From the NCBI GenBank assembly GCA_009760855.2, contig WPIO01000016.1, positions 5,547,001 to 5,611,000 on the forward strand: a stretch of 64,000 nt of DNA, in the 5' to 3' direction. The translations under genes and the position numbers were made by a program. Shown here one piece after another: positions 30,479 through 42,960 of the stretch (its first letter is position 1; every line of letters starts with the position of its first letter). This DNA comes from Cristatella mucedo (lineage: Eukaryota > Bryozoa > Phylactolaemata > Cristatellidae). The notes under the pieces were generated by a model. It did no database searches, had not been told where the DNA came from, and saw nothing but the letters and a program-made list of their open reading frames with translations.

Positions 30479-31224
30479 TCTGGCCGAGGCTTGCTTCGCC
30501 TCGCCACGTGGCTGCTCCAATGGCTGCAGAGTGTTTTCATTATTCGTGCGTGCGAGCACAGCTCACGCTTGCTGTGATCTTGCAGCCGGCTCGGCACACA
30601 TGAGACCGGCTCGAGTTCCTTCAAGCTCCCCCCCTTCAAGTCGCTTCGCTTTCCTCTTACCGTGCGAGTAGGTGAGAAAAGGCGAGGTGCTGCGATAGCC
30701 TTTGTGAAGCTGGCGTTCGTGAGTGCGTGCGTGCGTGCGGCCATTTGTTTCCTTTGCACCTGGTGCTTTCGCCTGGCAGCTACCGGAGTTGTATACTGGA
30801 GCCCTCTGAATTTTCATGTGAGAGGATTTGTTGCAGCATTACTATTCGGTGTCCTCTTGGTTGGCCATGGGCACGTGACACAGCATGTGACACCATGTCT
30901 CGTGACGACCGCACGTTTTTCACTGTTTGCTGGATGTACCGGAAAGTGCATTCAACATTAATCTAGAAGAAAGATTTTACTTTCCCATGGATACTGACTG
31001 AGTCATTGGATATTTTCACTTTGAAGGGTGCGGCTGTGAGTGACTACAGTCAAAGTGTCTGGGTGCAAGTAACTAAGCCGTTGCTTCTAATGGAAGGGTA
31101 AAGTGCCACCTCAGCGAGAGATGTCGGAGTATAGATATGCATCGCTGACGGCCATCTGAGGAGCCCTTAAAGTAGGGGGAGGCCACCTCAGGGCTCGCTC
31201 TTACGTCCCCCTCCCTTCTTTTCA
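30479..31224. other. Intron or intergenic, nothing recognised
   Basis: Short ORFs only; no repeat family assigned. Confidence 0.4.
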
Positions 31225-32290
31225 CTATCTATGCTCAGCCTCTGGCTGATGTCATTGCTAAACGCAATCTTGGGTTCCATGTCTACTCCGATGACACTCA
31301 GCTCTGCCATATTTCGATCCGTCCAAGCCTTGCAGACGTTCCGAATTATTTACCTCGTTTAAAGCCTTTATTGAAGACATCCGCACTTGGATGGCCACTA
31401 ATGTCCTGAAGTCAAATGAAGATTGGGACCAATGTAAATCTGTAGTCTAGGCATGCTGTGTTCCCAAACAATTAATTATTGGATGAGCGCATTGCTTCTG
31501 CTGTCAAATCGGCTAGCTGAGGAACATTACCCAAATCGGGACCTGCTCAAACAAGGGTACTATAGCTAATCTAGCTAAAGCGTTTGTGGCATCACATCTA
31601 GATCATTGCAATTCCCTGTATTCAGGACTCTCAGCCAGGGTCCTTAATCGTCTTCAACTAGTGCAAAACTCAGCAGATTGTCTAGCCTGTCATAAATATT
31701 GTTGCTGCCATATCGCACAACTTCTGTCTGAGCTTCACTCACTCGCTATCAAGCATCGAATCGACTTTAGGGTACTCCTTCTAGCTTACAGGCAAGTTGC
31801 TTCACTCGCTTGTGCCCATTGGCGACCTACTTGCTCCTTGGCTTCCAGTCACCTCGCGGTTCCTCGCGGTTCTACATTGAAATCTGTTGGTGAATAGGCC
31901 TCCAGTTCATTTTCGCCGAAATTCAGGAATTCGATTCCGGCTTCTCTCACAACTTGCATCGACTTTGCACATTGTCATTAGTCTCAGCTCAAGGTGCATT
32001 TGCTCCACTCAGTCTTTCCAACCGCTCTCGTGTGGACTCGTCTACCTTCTTTCCTGTGTGGATGGCATGCTGATCTGTGCATGATTCAGAGTGTGCTACT
32101 AGCCCGACGTATTACCCGGCCCCCCAGTGTCTTCGTGTTTTCTTCTGCATGCTTGTGTAAATATGATACCTTCTTGCTTGTGTATGCCTGTCTGAGCATA
32201 TGCTGTTCGTGTCATTTATCCTTGGTTGTTGATTCTCTTTCAGACCATTTTAAAGTTGTAAAGCTCCTGAGTATATAGTTGTGTCTCTTA
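31225..32290 (+). mobile_element. LINE-A relic (reverse transcriptase to C terminus)
   Basis: Plus-strand LINE-A remnant: TCTATGCTCAGCCTCTGGCT and following encode PLADVIAKRNLGFH-VYSDDTQLC. The catalytic YADD is now YSDD. Further on come NSLYSGLSARVLNRLQLVQN and HSLAIKHRIDFRVLLLAYR. Many frameshifts and stops; long dead. Followed by an ATT/TAA run at 32310-32352. Confidence 0.8.
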
Positions 32291-32668
32291 GGGTGATGTA
32301 CAGACGACGTCTAATAATAATAATAATTATTATTATTATTACTATTATTAGTGTAAGGATACTGTCGGTTACCGTAGGAAGAGGGCTTGCTTGTTGGTTG
32401 CTGTCGCACGGTATCGAGTAGCTACTGGAGTACAGGGATTGATTCGGAAAGAATTGCAAAAGTGATAACTTGCTGTCGTCCCATTACATGTGAGGTCGAG
32501 TTAGCTCTCGTGTACTCTCTTGTGCATGCATGCAGGCGCTCATGCACATGCACCTTCAAACTTTCTCTTGCTCCCCCTCTCTGGCTCTTGTTTCCCCCTC
32601 TCTCCTCTCTACTGCTTTCTGTCTCTTACCCTTTGTCTCTCCCCTCTTGCACTCTCTCGTCTTTCAAC

Positions 32669-32669
<1 letters not shown>

Positions 32670-32708
<39 letters not shown>

Positions 32709-32782
32709 CTTTGTCTCTCCCCTGTCACACTATCTTGTCTCTCTACTATTTCTCTCTCTTTCTTTTCTCTCTCCCTCCTCCT

Positions 32783-32822
<40 letters not shown>

Positions 32823-32884
32823 CTCTCTCTCCCTCCCTCCCTCTCTCTCTCGCCTTCTCTCTCTCTCTCTCTCCCTCCCTCGCA

Positions 32885-32945
<61 letters not shown>
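32670..32945 (+). repeat. CT-rich microsatellite cluster
   Basis: Long (CT)n tracts separated by CCCT and TTTC interruptions. The 213-, 157- and 148-residue open frames here are artefacts of the repeat. Confidence 0.95.
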
Positions 32946-32952
<7 letters not shown>

Positions 32953-33971
32953 ATTTGCTGGCTCTCCCTCGGCTAACCTCTCCTACTTCCTAGTTCCTTG
33001 TTTCACAGTGCTATGTGGCCTCCATTGAGATGAGGCCTTTCTTCGCCAGCCAATCCTTAACCTTTCTTTGATGGCTGCAGTCACGTTCGCCCTCGGCAAA
33101 GCCTTGTATTGAATGGCCCTGCCTAAACTCTTTAGAGTTCGCTAAGCACCAATCACCTTTAGCCCACAAACTGTATGGCATTACAGTGAGGGCAGTCCCT
33201 GGCTTGCAGTTCTCACTAGTTCATTTGCATACCTCTGTACCGTTTGTTGTCCTATTGTGGTGCATCAATGATGCAACTACTATGGAGCACTAAGATGCTG
33301 GTTCGGCTACACCCCTACTAGCAATCCTGCCCCCCCCCCTGCAATTGCCCTTCCGCGCTCGTTCCGACTCGTTCATGCATTCACACGTTTGCATTTTCCG
33401 TCGGTGCCACATAAGAGGTCGGTCCACCTTCAACTGCAGGCTGCACACTCAGCATAGGCATTGCATGATTCGTGGTTGCATAGAGGTCTTGCAGTGGTGC
33501 AGTGACCGCAGTGGAAGGTGCCTAGTCCCGCCTAGTACAGTGCACGGCTCGCAAATCAAAGGAAGCTTCGAGTACGTTGAACGATGGGCCTCACGTGACC
33601 GACTCTACGGGTTCAAAGTCCGAAGGAAAGGTGCAGTCAGGTCCACTGTCTCTCATAAAGCCTTTGAATGGTACAAAGTTCGTACACAGCCTCGAAAGAG
33701 CCACGTGCCTGGCAGTTCGGTTTTAGGGGGTAGGGGCTGGGACGTGGCACAACCCCGGAAGTGCCCGAAAAAGTGCGTTAGAGCCGTGTGCACACGTGAA
33801 CGGCATTTTAATCCGTAATAGAGAGAGGAGGTAGAAAAGTAAGAGATAAATGCAGAATACAAAGATCTATCAATTTAAACTGACCGACCAGAAAGACAGT
33901 GTACATGGGGCAGACAGATAAAAACAGAGCAAGAGAAATAGCAAGCAAAAAAGGAGTGAGAAAGGCCTCGT

Positions 33972-33977
<6 letters not shown>
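32946..33977. other. Nothing recognised
   Basis: A 157-codon open frame at 33345-33818 lacks a domain, good splice context or codon signature and I did not call it. Confidence 0.4.
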
Positions 33978-34044
<67 letters not shown>

Positions 34045-34101
34045 GGAGAAAAGAGAGAGGGAGAGTAAAAGAGAAACAGAGAGAGAGAGAGAGAGAGAGA
34101 G
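33978..34101 (+). repeat. (GA)n microsatellites
   Basis: AG repeat at about 33978-34041 and again at 34078-34101, separated by a purine-rich spacer. Confidence 0.95.
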
Positions 34102-34639
34102 CGCGAGAGTGAAATAGACATGGTTAGGGGCAGTGGGAATCTGGGCGATGCTGGGTCAGAGGAAAATGAATTAGCTAATACATTATGGAGACCATGCTCC
34201 CAATGCAATCATCCACAGTAAGCCTACTTATTCGACTGTGTCCCCAGGCGAGTGGCTGCTGGTTCTGGCATCAAGCAGCGTGTTCATTGCAATGCTTGTG
34301 TGATGCACCACTGGCTGGCACGCCGTGCTGCTGCACTTCATGACACCAAAAGCAGCTGCTTGGATCTCGTGCTTACTCAAGCTCTTTCTTTCTTAGCGAC
34401 TGAGCGACTGCTGCACCCACTTTAGCTGCATAGTGAAGTAGTGCTCGATCAGTAGTTGGTGCAGTCGCTCTGACTCTCCGATGCCAATAGCTCTCACCAG
34501 TCAAGACAAGTGAAGTGGGGCTGTCCGCCCACGGGGCACGCCCAGGCGTGCATGCAGACTCGGTGGCAGCAGCCGAGCAGCTCACCGGAAAGCTGGACAG
34601 GAGCCGACTCGCCGAGTTTGGCTTTGGCGGCTGCTGACA

Positions 34640-34845
34640 GAACTAAACTACTCGCTACCTCGACTGCTCTCCTGACTCGGCTATGCTTCCCACTTTCTCT
34701 TTGTTGAGATGAAGTCTGTTGGCAACCGAATTTTTACCGAAAGTCGCTTAGGCTGTGAGTGTGCTATACAAAACTCTCCTGCGTAACACCCACGCAGTCA
34801 TTGTGGCTCTGTGGAGTTACAGACCGAGATACATTACATGACATC
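34640..34845 (+). mobile_element. LINE-B 3' fragment
   Basis: CTCGCTACCTCGACTGCTCT, GTTGGCAACCGAATTTTTAC, AACTCTCCTGCGTAACACCC and GAGTTACAGACCGAGATACA: an unbroken stretch that shows the original joint disrupted at 24336/25843. Confidence 0.75.
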
Positions 34846-35231
34846 GTGAGGTCTGCTCAGCAGCCTGCGCTAGCGAGGCTGAAAGGCAGGTCCCTCGGCT
34901 GCCTCCAGGTCCTGGCATGCAATCCATCGATCGCATGGACGTTTGCTACTTCGTGGATGTTTCGAGAGCGGTAGCACTTTCGACCTCCGTGACTCATCGT
35001 AGGCGTGGCCGACACCGGCATGGCTGTAGCTCCCAAGGAGGAGGGAGCCGGTCAATGAAGTTTCCCGTCGGTCGGCTTGTTAGCGGTGTGTGCGCTCGAA
35101 AACCCTGCCTGGATACAGAAGTAAACGGGCCATTGTTGTCAGACGTTGGCAAAGCAAGCTCAGAGCGAGTGGCTGCTAGCAGACAATGGCCGCGACGTGT
35201 TGTTGATCTGTATGCTTCCTTGCCACTGCAG

Positions 35232-35686
35232 GTGCCAGTGAACACGGCTGTGACGACAACGAAATGTTAGCTGAAGCATCACCGACCAATCGCGCCTTCA
35301 ACAGGCCCTGTGAGAGAGTGCCTGAGCGAGCCGACTCGCCGCCGATGAGACTGCAAGGCTCGGGCGCTCGGCTCAGCACCGAAGCGGTCAGCAAGTGGTC
35401 CGAGAGTGTGGCAGCGGCGGCATCCACAGGCGATCCTGCCGACGTCGAGGATCGGCCGGACCGGTCGGGTGGCTCTCATCTTGCCGATGCAGCCGAGCAG
35501 CCGACCACCGGCGACACCGTGCCCGCGAACGCCGACGAGCAGGACTCTAGCGAGCTCGGCAACGCTCGTGAGCAACAGTCGTTGGTCAACATCGTTGCCG
35601 AGCCCGGCTGCCCTGCTAAGGCTTCGCTGCTGTGTGAGACCGTGCCACTGCCAGAGCCGGAACCGGGGCCCGAGCGAGCCGAGTGA
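35232..35686 (+). CDS. Candidate last coding exon: acidic, disordered C terminus
   Basis: The acceptor TTGCCACTGCAG lies before 35232. With one base carried in, the frame reads (G)ASEHGCDDNEMLAEASPTNR and stays open for about 150 codons to TGA at 35684-35686. Composition is strongly acidic and rich in Ala, Ser, Glu, Pro and Asp, ending PLPEPEPGPERAE, unlike the repeats on either side. It fits as a disordered tail of the gene starting at 28976, but could belong to another plus-strand gene. Confidence 0.4.
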
Positions 35687-37079
35687 TGAGCCGCCCTCAA
35701 GCAGCAGCAGCCGCTGACGAAAGGGCTTCTGCTTGGCTTGCCGTCCGGCGCTACGGCCTCCTAACGGCCTGCTGCTGCGATTTCGGTGCCCCCCCCCCCG
35801 AAGGTGGAAGTGGGGGCTGCTTCCTGCTTCTCGATCAAGTTCTCTGTTCTCACCTCGTCTCCAAACATCCCGTCGGCTGCCGCCCCGAGCGGCTGGCTGG
35901 CGAGCATGCACACATGCACGTTGGCTCGCGAACGCCCCGTCGCGGCTGCCCGTCGCGGATGGCTTCGTTCCAAATCGGAAATCTGCTGAGTCATTTCCTC
36001 AACTGTAAGCAGCCGAAGAGCCCTAGATTTCGATCGCAGCCAGCCACCGTAGTCTAGCCAAAGTTCGGTGCAGACGGTGGAGTGTCGATCGAAAGCGGCA
36101 GAGCGTGCTCTGCTGGAACGACGCAGTCCCACCTGCATCGGCCTTCGATACAGGAACGCTGCCTATCATCTTAGGGTCTCGTGCCGGCACGGCGCCCTAC
36201 GTTTTGCAGAAGGTCGTAGCGTAGCGGCTATGGTCGCGGTCGCTCTTGCGAATGCTCGTTCTAAAGGCTTTGGGAAAATTCCCTAAACGTGCTCTCCCAC
36301 CGCCCGCGAGCATCACCAGCCATCGACTGCTTTAATGGCACCACCTTCTACGACGAAACCGATTGGCACCGATTTGTACAGTTCTCTGAACAAATCAATG
36401 CATATTTCCTACAATGGTGCTTGCTATTTCAATGAATAATATTGCAATCTATTTTGATTTTGTTGCTGCACAGCTTGTGTAATTAATTTTATTCCAATAT
36501 TATGTTTCGGGGGGTGACACATTAGCAACAGGCTTTTTGGTTGATGAATGAGGTGAGATGTGTCGATCAATTTTGAGATGCCGGCCTACTATAGTTCTGG
36601 CAGCTTCGGGCATTAGGCGGAGGTTTCCTAGGTTACCATCGATAGCTGTTGAGCTGTTTGCCGCATCAATGCTCAGTGGCCTTCCACTGACTTGATCAGT
36701 GACTTGGATGCCCACCTTGAAGTGCCAAGGTTGATGCATATTCTACGCGAGCATCTGCGACCAGGTCCTGTACTTATGTGGAGTAGTTACGTCCCTTCTT
36801 CTTGTTTGCACAGCACCATGCTCTCACTTGTACCTGATGCCCAAATATACTATGGCCTGGGCCACTTTATGCCTTTCTAGGTCGAATTATATCATGGTCT
36901 GGGCCACTTTATGCCCCTGTAGGCCAAATTATATACTCCGTCAAATCAATAGTTTTGAGCGATGCACACATGAGTCTTTACGTGACGGCTCACAAATCCG
37001 AACATCGTTCTCTGCTCTCCTTCGTTCTTATCTTAAGGCACTCATGACTCCGATCTCTCATGTTCGTTGTCTTTTCTTC
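35687..37079. other. 3' flank of the MGCGVS gene, nothing firm
   Basis: GC-rich to about 36100, then AT-rich. A minus-strand frame at 36739-36500 has weak similarity in layout to the LINE-B upstream part but was not assigned. A two-unit 45-base repeat lies at 36840-36935. Confidence 0.4.
36840..36935 (+). repeat. Two-unit tandem repeat with TGGGCCACTTTATGCC core
   Basis: ATGG(C/T)CTGGGCCACTTTATG appears at about 36850 and 36896, 45 bases apart. The reverse complement of the same core recurs near 37690 and 38595. Confidence 0.7.
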
Positions 37080-37215
37080 AAGTCTTTTCTTCAACTGGTT
37101 CTCAAGTCGGAATGTTGGCTACCGTATGGGCGCCAAGAACCCACGGGCTTTGTGTAGAAAACTCTCCAGCATAGCAATGTGCCTAGTTATTGTGACTCTG
37201 CCCCGCTGCAGAGTG
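37080..37215 (+). mobile_element. LINE-B 3' fragment (worn)
   Basis: TGTTGGCTACCGTATGG, AGAAAACTCTCCAGCATAGC and TATTGTGACTCTG follow the order of the LINE-B end. Confidence 0.5.
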
Positions 37216-37928
37216 GAGAAGCATGTGCATACTGTGTGATTCTGAGCGGACCTCGATTTAACAAGGAATCTTGAAAACCCGGGATTTACTTTCCGGTTGT
37301 AAGGGCGGCCACCTGTGTTGCACTGCTGGTGCGGGATTTTCGCTGTTCGGCTTTAAATCCACAAAACCGCAAGTTGTTTTCAAATTTATTTTTGCTTCAA
37401 TACCATGGCCGCAGCTTCGACTGCTTCTGAAAACTGCTTTAATTAATCAAATTGAAAATCTCGCTTTATACGCTTTTAGATATATCGGGGCAAAGTTCTA
37501 GTTCTATGTAGGATATCTTCGGAAACTTGTTGCGAATGTTATCTTTTCGGATAGTTGCCACCGTACAGTCAAGAATAATTAAAAGAGTTAGTTATCATGA
37601 AAAATTTCGTGCTCTGCGTCATCTTGCAGACGGGGTACATTCTGGCCTGGAGGGCCATAGTTTTGCCTAGCTTACTTTCCACTCCGGGTATAAAGTGGCC
37701 TTGGCCGTTTTAACCTCGCGTATACTCTGTGCTGGTATACTCTGGCCTGTTACACCTGCACTCTGAAAGCAACGCCGTTTTATTCGTGGTTCGCTACTAA
37801 CCTGGGTCGCTCCAACCAAAGCACTTTATGTCTAACGAGATATGACTTTGGTGTGAAGCGCAGTAGAAGTTCGCAATATCTGGAGATTCGCTACAATCGA
37901 GCTCATTAAAGAAAGGTCACTGTGCCCG

Positions 37929-37929
37929 A

Positions 37930-37990
<61 letters not shown>

Positions 37991-37999
37991 CGTGTGTGT
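37929..37999 (+). repeat. (TA)n(TG)n microsatellite
   Basis: About 24 bases of AT alternation followed by about 47 bases of GT alternation. Confidence 0.95.
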
Positions 38000-38215
38000 G
38001 ATCATCCATGGCAGCATCAAACTTCGCTCCAAACAACCTTTTACTAAATGTCTACATCCCTTCCATGGTTTGTCAACCCTGCCTACTTTCAGCTACTCGA
38101 GATTGCAAATTAATTCGGACTTGCTTAGATAACGACACCACCGTCAACCTGGTCCATGCAGTGATGACATCTCATATCGACTCCTGTAACCTGCACAATT
38201 TGCAGATAATCCTGC
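38000..38215 (+). mobile_element. LINE-A relic
   Basis: Reads IRTCLDNDTTVNLVHAVMTS and HIDSCNL, the worn equivalent of IRACLDKDTTSKLVHAFVTS and RLDFCNSLL in better LINE-A copies. Confidence 0.7.
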
Positions 38216-38970
38216 CCGCGAAATAAGACGCGTGCGTAATTGGGTTGCAGCACTTTGCAGCTTGGCTTGGCTGTCGTGAACGTTGCGACAGCCTCACAGC
38301 GACACCACTTCTCACCGAGAAGCTCACACCGGGATCTCCATCCAGGGCAGCCTTCATAGCCTTTGAGGTGCAACAAGTGCAGAGAGGTCAGCGAGTCGAA
38401 GCCTCCTTCCAGATGCCGAGAGCTCCGGCAATCGGATCCCGGACCCATAGCGAATTAGCGCCCCCACAGGTATGAACGATTTCAACTAGCGGCCACGATT
38501 ATAACTGACTAAAAGAAAAGAAAATCTGCGCATGCATTATTGAATTGTAAAAATTCCCGTGAAATCCAAGATTGCTTAATCGTGTGTGCCCCTGGGGTTT
38601 AAAGTGGCCCAGGCCGTTTTAACCCCTGGTACACTCCGGCCCGGTGCTATACTGTAGGACACGTGCGGTCTCAGAGGGTGTGGCTGCGGGAATGTAGCGG
38701 ACTCCTAGCAATGCAGATATCATTTTTAAGAGCGAACCCGGTCATTCTCACCGATTTCCGTAGAGGCGCAGGCGGCCGGCTACGTTCGTGAAGGCGCCAT
38801 CGAAAAAATCTACCATACGAGGAGGAGAACGTGGGTAGTTGTAAAATTACAGACGATCTTCATAAAAGGAGATGGCTCAGACAAAAGCGTCAAGTGGATT
38901 CGATGCGCAGCTCGTCTGGCGGAAGCTGCGAGTTGACTACCCGCTGGTTTGATATTATATATAATATATA

Positions 38971-39104
38971 ATTCATTTATATAGCGCCCCAAGAGAACGT
39001 AATCTCTATTCAGGCGCTTCACATATGCCTCAGGGCTCGAGCCCACGACCCCAGTCAGACCTTGGTCGGGGCGAGCACCTTAACCGCTAGACCAAACCAG
39101 CGCG
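38971..39104 (-). mobile_element. SINE-A copy
   Basis: Reverse strand: CGCTGGTTTGGTCTAGCGGT, TAAGGTGCTCGCCCCGACCA, GTCGTGGGCTCGAGCC-like B box, and the tail GCGCCTGAATAGAGATTACG. Flanked by TA-rich sequence. Confidence 0.85.
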
Positions 39105-39179
39105 TATTCCCTAGCATTGTCTCGAATCGCTCAGCGAGTTCTTTTTCAAGCGTTCCTGTGAATCTCTCTAACTTAGTGA

Positions 39180-39345
39180 GTCGTAATGGCGCTCTAGATA
39201 AGGCGTTGCTTTTCATGACCTCGGTCCTGAGGTCTTTGGTTCAAATCCTGCAACCTTAATCGCCGCTGCAAGCGGTGGTGATGGCCGTATTGGCTTTTCT
39301 GTCGCTTTACAAAAGAGGCTGTTAAATCAGCTAGTATTTTTTTAT
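39180..39345 (+). mobile_element. SINE-B copy
   Basis: GTAATGGCGCTCTAGATAAG, GGTTCAAATCCTGCAACC, GCAAGCGGTGGTGATGGCCG, AAAGAGGCTGTTAAATCAGC and a T run. Confidence 0.8.
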
Positions 39346-39354
39346 TTACTGGTC

Positions 39355-40990
<1,636 letters not shown>

Positions 40991-42189
40991 AAGAATTGCT
41001 GGCATATTACGACTGCCACGGTGCGCGACTTCTGACAGACTCGCTTACGAGCTTACAGCAGCTCGTGTTCAACGCTCCGACTCATCGACCGGCAGACTTC
41101 GCAAGCCTTAAATGTCACGCCCTATCTGTCACTGCCCATGCCCGACCGGGTCGTCGGTCACATGACGAAAATCTCGTTCGTACATTATCGTAAATAGCGA
41201 TGCTCACAAGCCTCGGCTTATCGCAGCTACTTCGTAAGCGGCTCTCAATGAAAATCAAGCAGTCAATCACGCACGTAGTTCATAATAGAGGCTCCTCTGT
41301 CCAGCTCACAGCTCATAGTTCATAGTTCGCAGGGCGTTTATAAAGTGCTGTAGCACCTGACTATCGCCCTTCCGACGCTAGCGCCGAGAGCGCCAAGCGG
41401 CTTGGCTCTGACACAACTGAGCGGGCCACGTGTTCGAGCGGTCCCCAGTGGCCATCCAGCGCCTAGCGTCAGCTGCAGGCTCACGAGAGGCAATCCTAGA
41501 GAGAAAATTTTGCCGGTATAGCCTTCGAAGAGGGACTGATTCGCTCAGCTTAGTCTCGCCCCGTCGCAATTTGACGTGTTCTAGCTGTAATTCTTCGCGA
41601 GAGCGAATCTGTCCTTCTTCAAGACTGTAGCTTTCGTGGCCCCATCCCCGTACCAATCGCTGGATCATACCAATCGCTGCTCAGGTCGACAGCACCGCTT
41701 CCTCGTCTCCAGAGTCGCCGCCGCCGCCACCGTCGCTGCAGCATTCGCGTTGCAGGACGGTTCACTCCCGCCCGCTCGTCGCCCGCCCTCTCCCTGAGCT
41801 TGGCCCATCGGGGCTTCAAGAGGAGACAGTCGTTTTTTCTACTTCTTACTCGGAACATTCGCATCTTGGAGCTTTTAAATAGCGAATTCTTTTTTGACAG
41901 CTTAACAGAATGGTAGCGCGCCTTCGACGTTCGACTGGCGGCTATTCAGACAGGGCGGCAAGACGTAATCTTCGTGCGTCGAAATCAGCTTTCGCGCGAA
42001 GCGCCAGCTTCAAACTGCGCCGAATTGAACTTCTGGCACTCTCGTCGAAATGTCCGACGAGTTGAAACGCAGTTCAGTGGACATATGACGTCATCGAGGT
42101 TCACTTACTTTTAGGTCCCTTCGTTCCCAGGCTCAAGCCTACGTATCGAAGCTACTCCCCCACTAGGCGAAGAATCGTACAACCCGCTG
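40991..42189. other. Intergenic, nothing recognised
   Basis: GC-rich stretch 41370-41870 with open frames on both strands and no domain. Confidence 0.4.
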
Positions 42190-42536
42190 TTCACACTCGA
42201 GTCGTTTAGCCATACCTCGTGCGAACCTCAAAACCGTCGGAGATCGTGCCTTTAGTTCCTATGCTCCCAAAGCCTGTAGCACGCTACCGACGCCAGTCGC
42301 AACGTCCCCCGACACGACGACGTTTAAAAAGAAGCTTAAAACATGCTGCCACTAACCACATTTGCATGCTGACCCTGTGCATGTCACCCCTAACCATGTT
42401 ATTCATTTTGTTTGTTTATCAAGCATGATATTACTCACCATTCAATTGCATTTCCCTTTGCAGCAAATATAAAGCGCCTAGAGAGAGATTGAGTTCTCTG
42501 AGGGCGCTTTATCAAGTGCATTATTATTATTATTAT
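42190..42536 (+). mobile_element. LINE-A 3' end relic
   Basis: End of the ORF (GAGATCGTGCCTTTAGTTCC, TATGCTCCCAAAGCCTG), then the full 3' untranslated blocks and tail AAAGCGCCTAGAGAGAGATT with GAGTTCTCTGAGGGCGCTTT and (ATT)n. Confidence 0.8.
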
Positions 42537-42889
42537 TAAAACGCAAAGCACCAGTTTATTACATACTTTAATTTTAATTAACTCAAAGTCGGGGGTCATG
42601 GGAGGGCTAAGCACTCGCTGGCGTGACCACTGGCGAGAGATGACATTTCGACGAGATTCCAGGAATTTTTCTCAACATGTCAAGGCCGTTTGTAAGTCGC
42701 CAGTCGAGCGGCAGCCTCGGAGCAGGTGGGTCTCCGCTGGCGCGGAAGAATAGGGAACGTAAATAGAAGCAAGTTGAGGAATGAATAGTACGAGAGCGCA
42801 GGAAGCCGGTGGGGTCAAGGCGAGGAGGTCAAGTGCGGCGTCGCTCGTGCTGCAGCGACAAACTTGAGTTGGATGACGTGCGTGTTGAG

Positions 42890-42960
42890 GCGCGGGCGGG
42901 CAGGCAGGCGAGCGGGCGGGCGGGCGGGCAGGCGAGCGGGCGAGAAGACGGGCTCCTCCT
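42890..42960 (+). repeat. G-rich tandem (GCGGGCGG)n
   Basis: Runs of GGGC/GGCAGGC, with at least five GGG runs spaced 1-7 bases apart. Open frames on both strands here are compositional. Confidence 0.8.

Larger units (their letters stand above)
28976..35686 (+). other. Gene span: unrecognised gene with acylated-type N terminus (at least four exons)
   Basis: Plus-strand exons 28976-29045, 29482-29750, 30089-about 30215 and 35232-35686 join with compatible phases (1, 0, 1) and run from an ATG to a TGA stop. The predicted product is roughly 300 residues: an MGCGVS start, a low-complexity Ser/Ala/Pro section, one strongly basic helix, and a long acidic tail. I recognise no domain. The 5' flank from about 28700 is GC-rich, as expected of a promoter. 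Exons 1-3 are the better-supported part. The link to the last exon crosses 5 kb of repeats and could hide further exons, or two genes. Confidence 0.5.

Noticed and set aside
32387-33028. Long Leu/Ser-rich open frames in three frames
   Set aside because: Translations of the CT microsatellite; the same holds for 33870-34208, 45158-45679, 22287-22763 and 58573-58938.
33345-33818. 157-codon plus-strand open frame
   Set aside because: No recognisable domain, and codon pattern is not distinct from the surrounding non-coding DNA.
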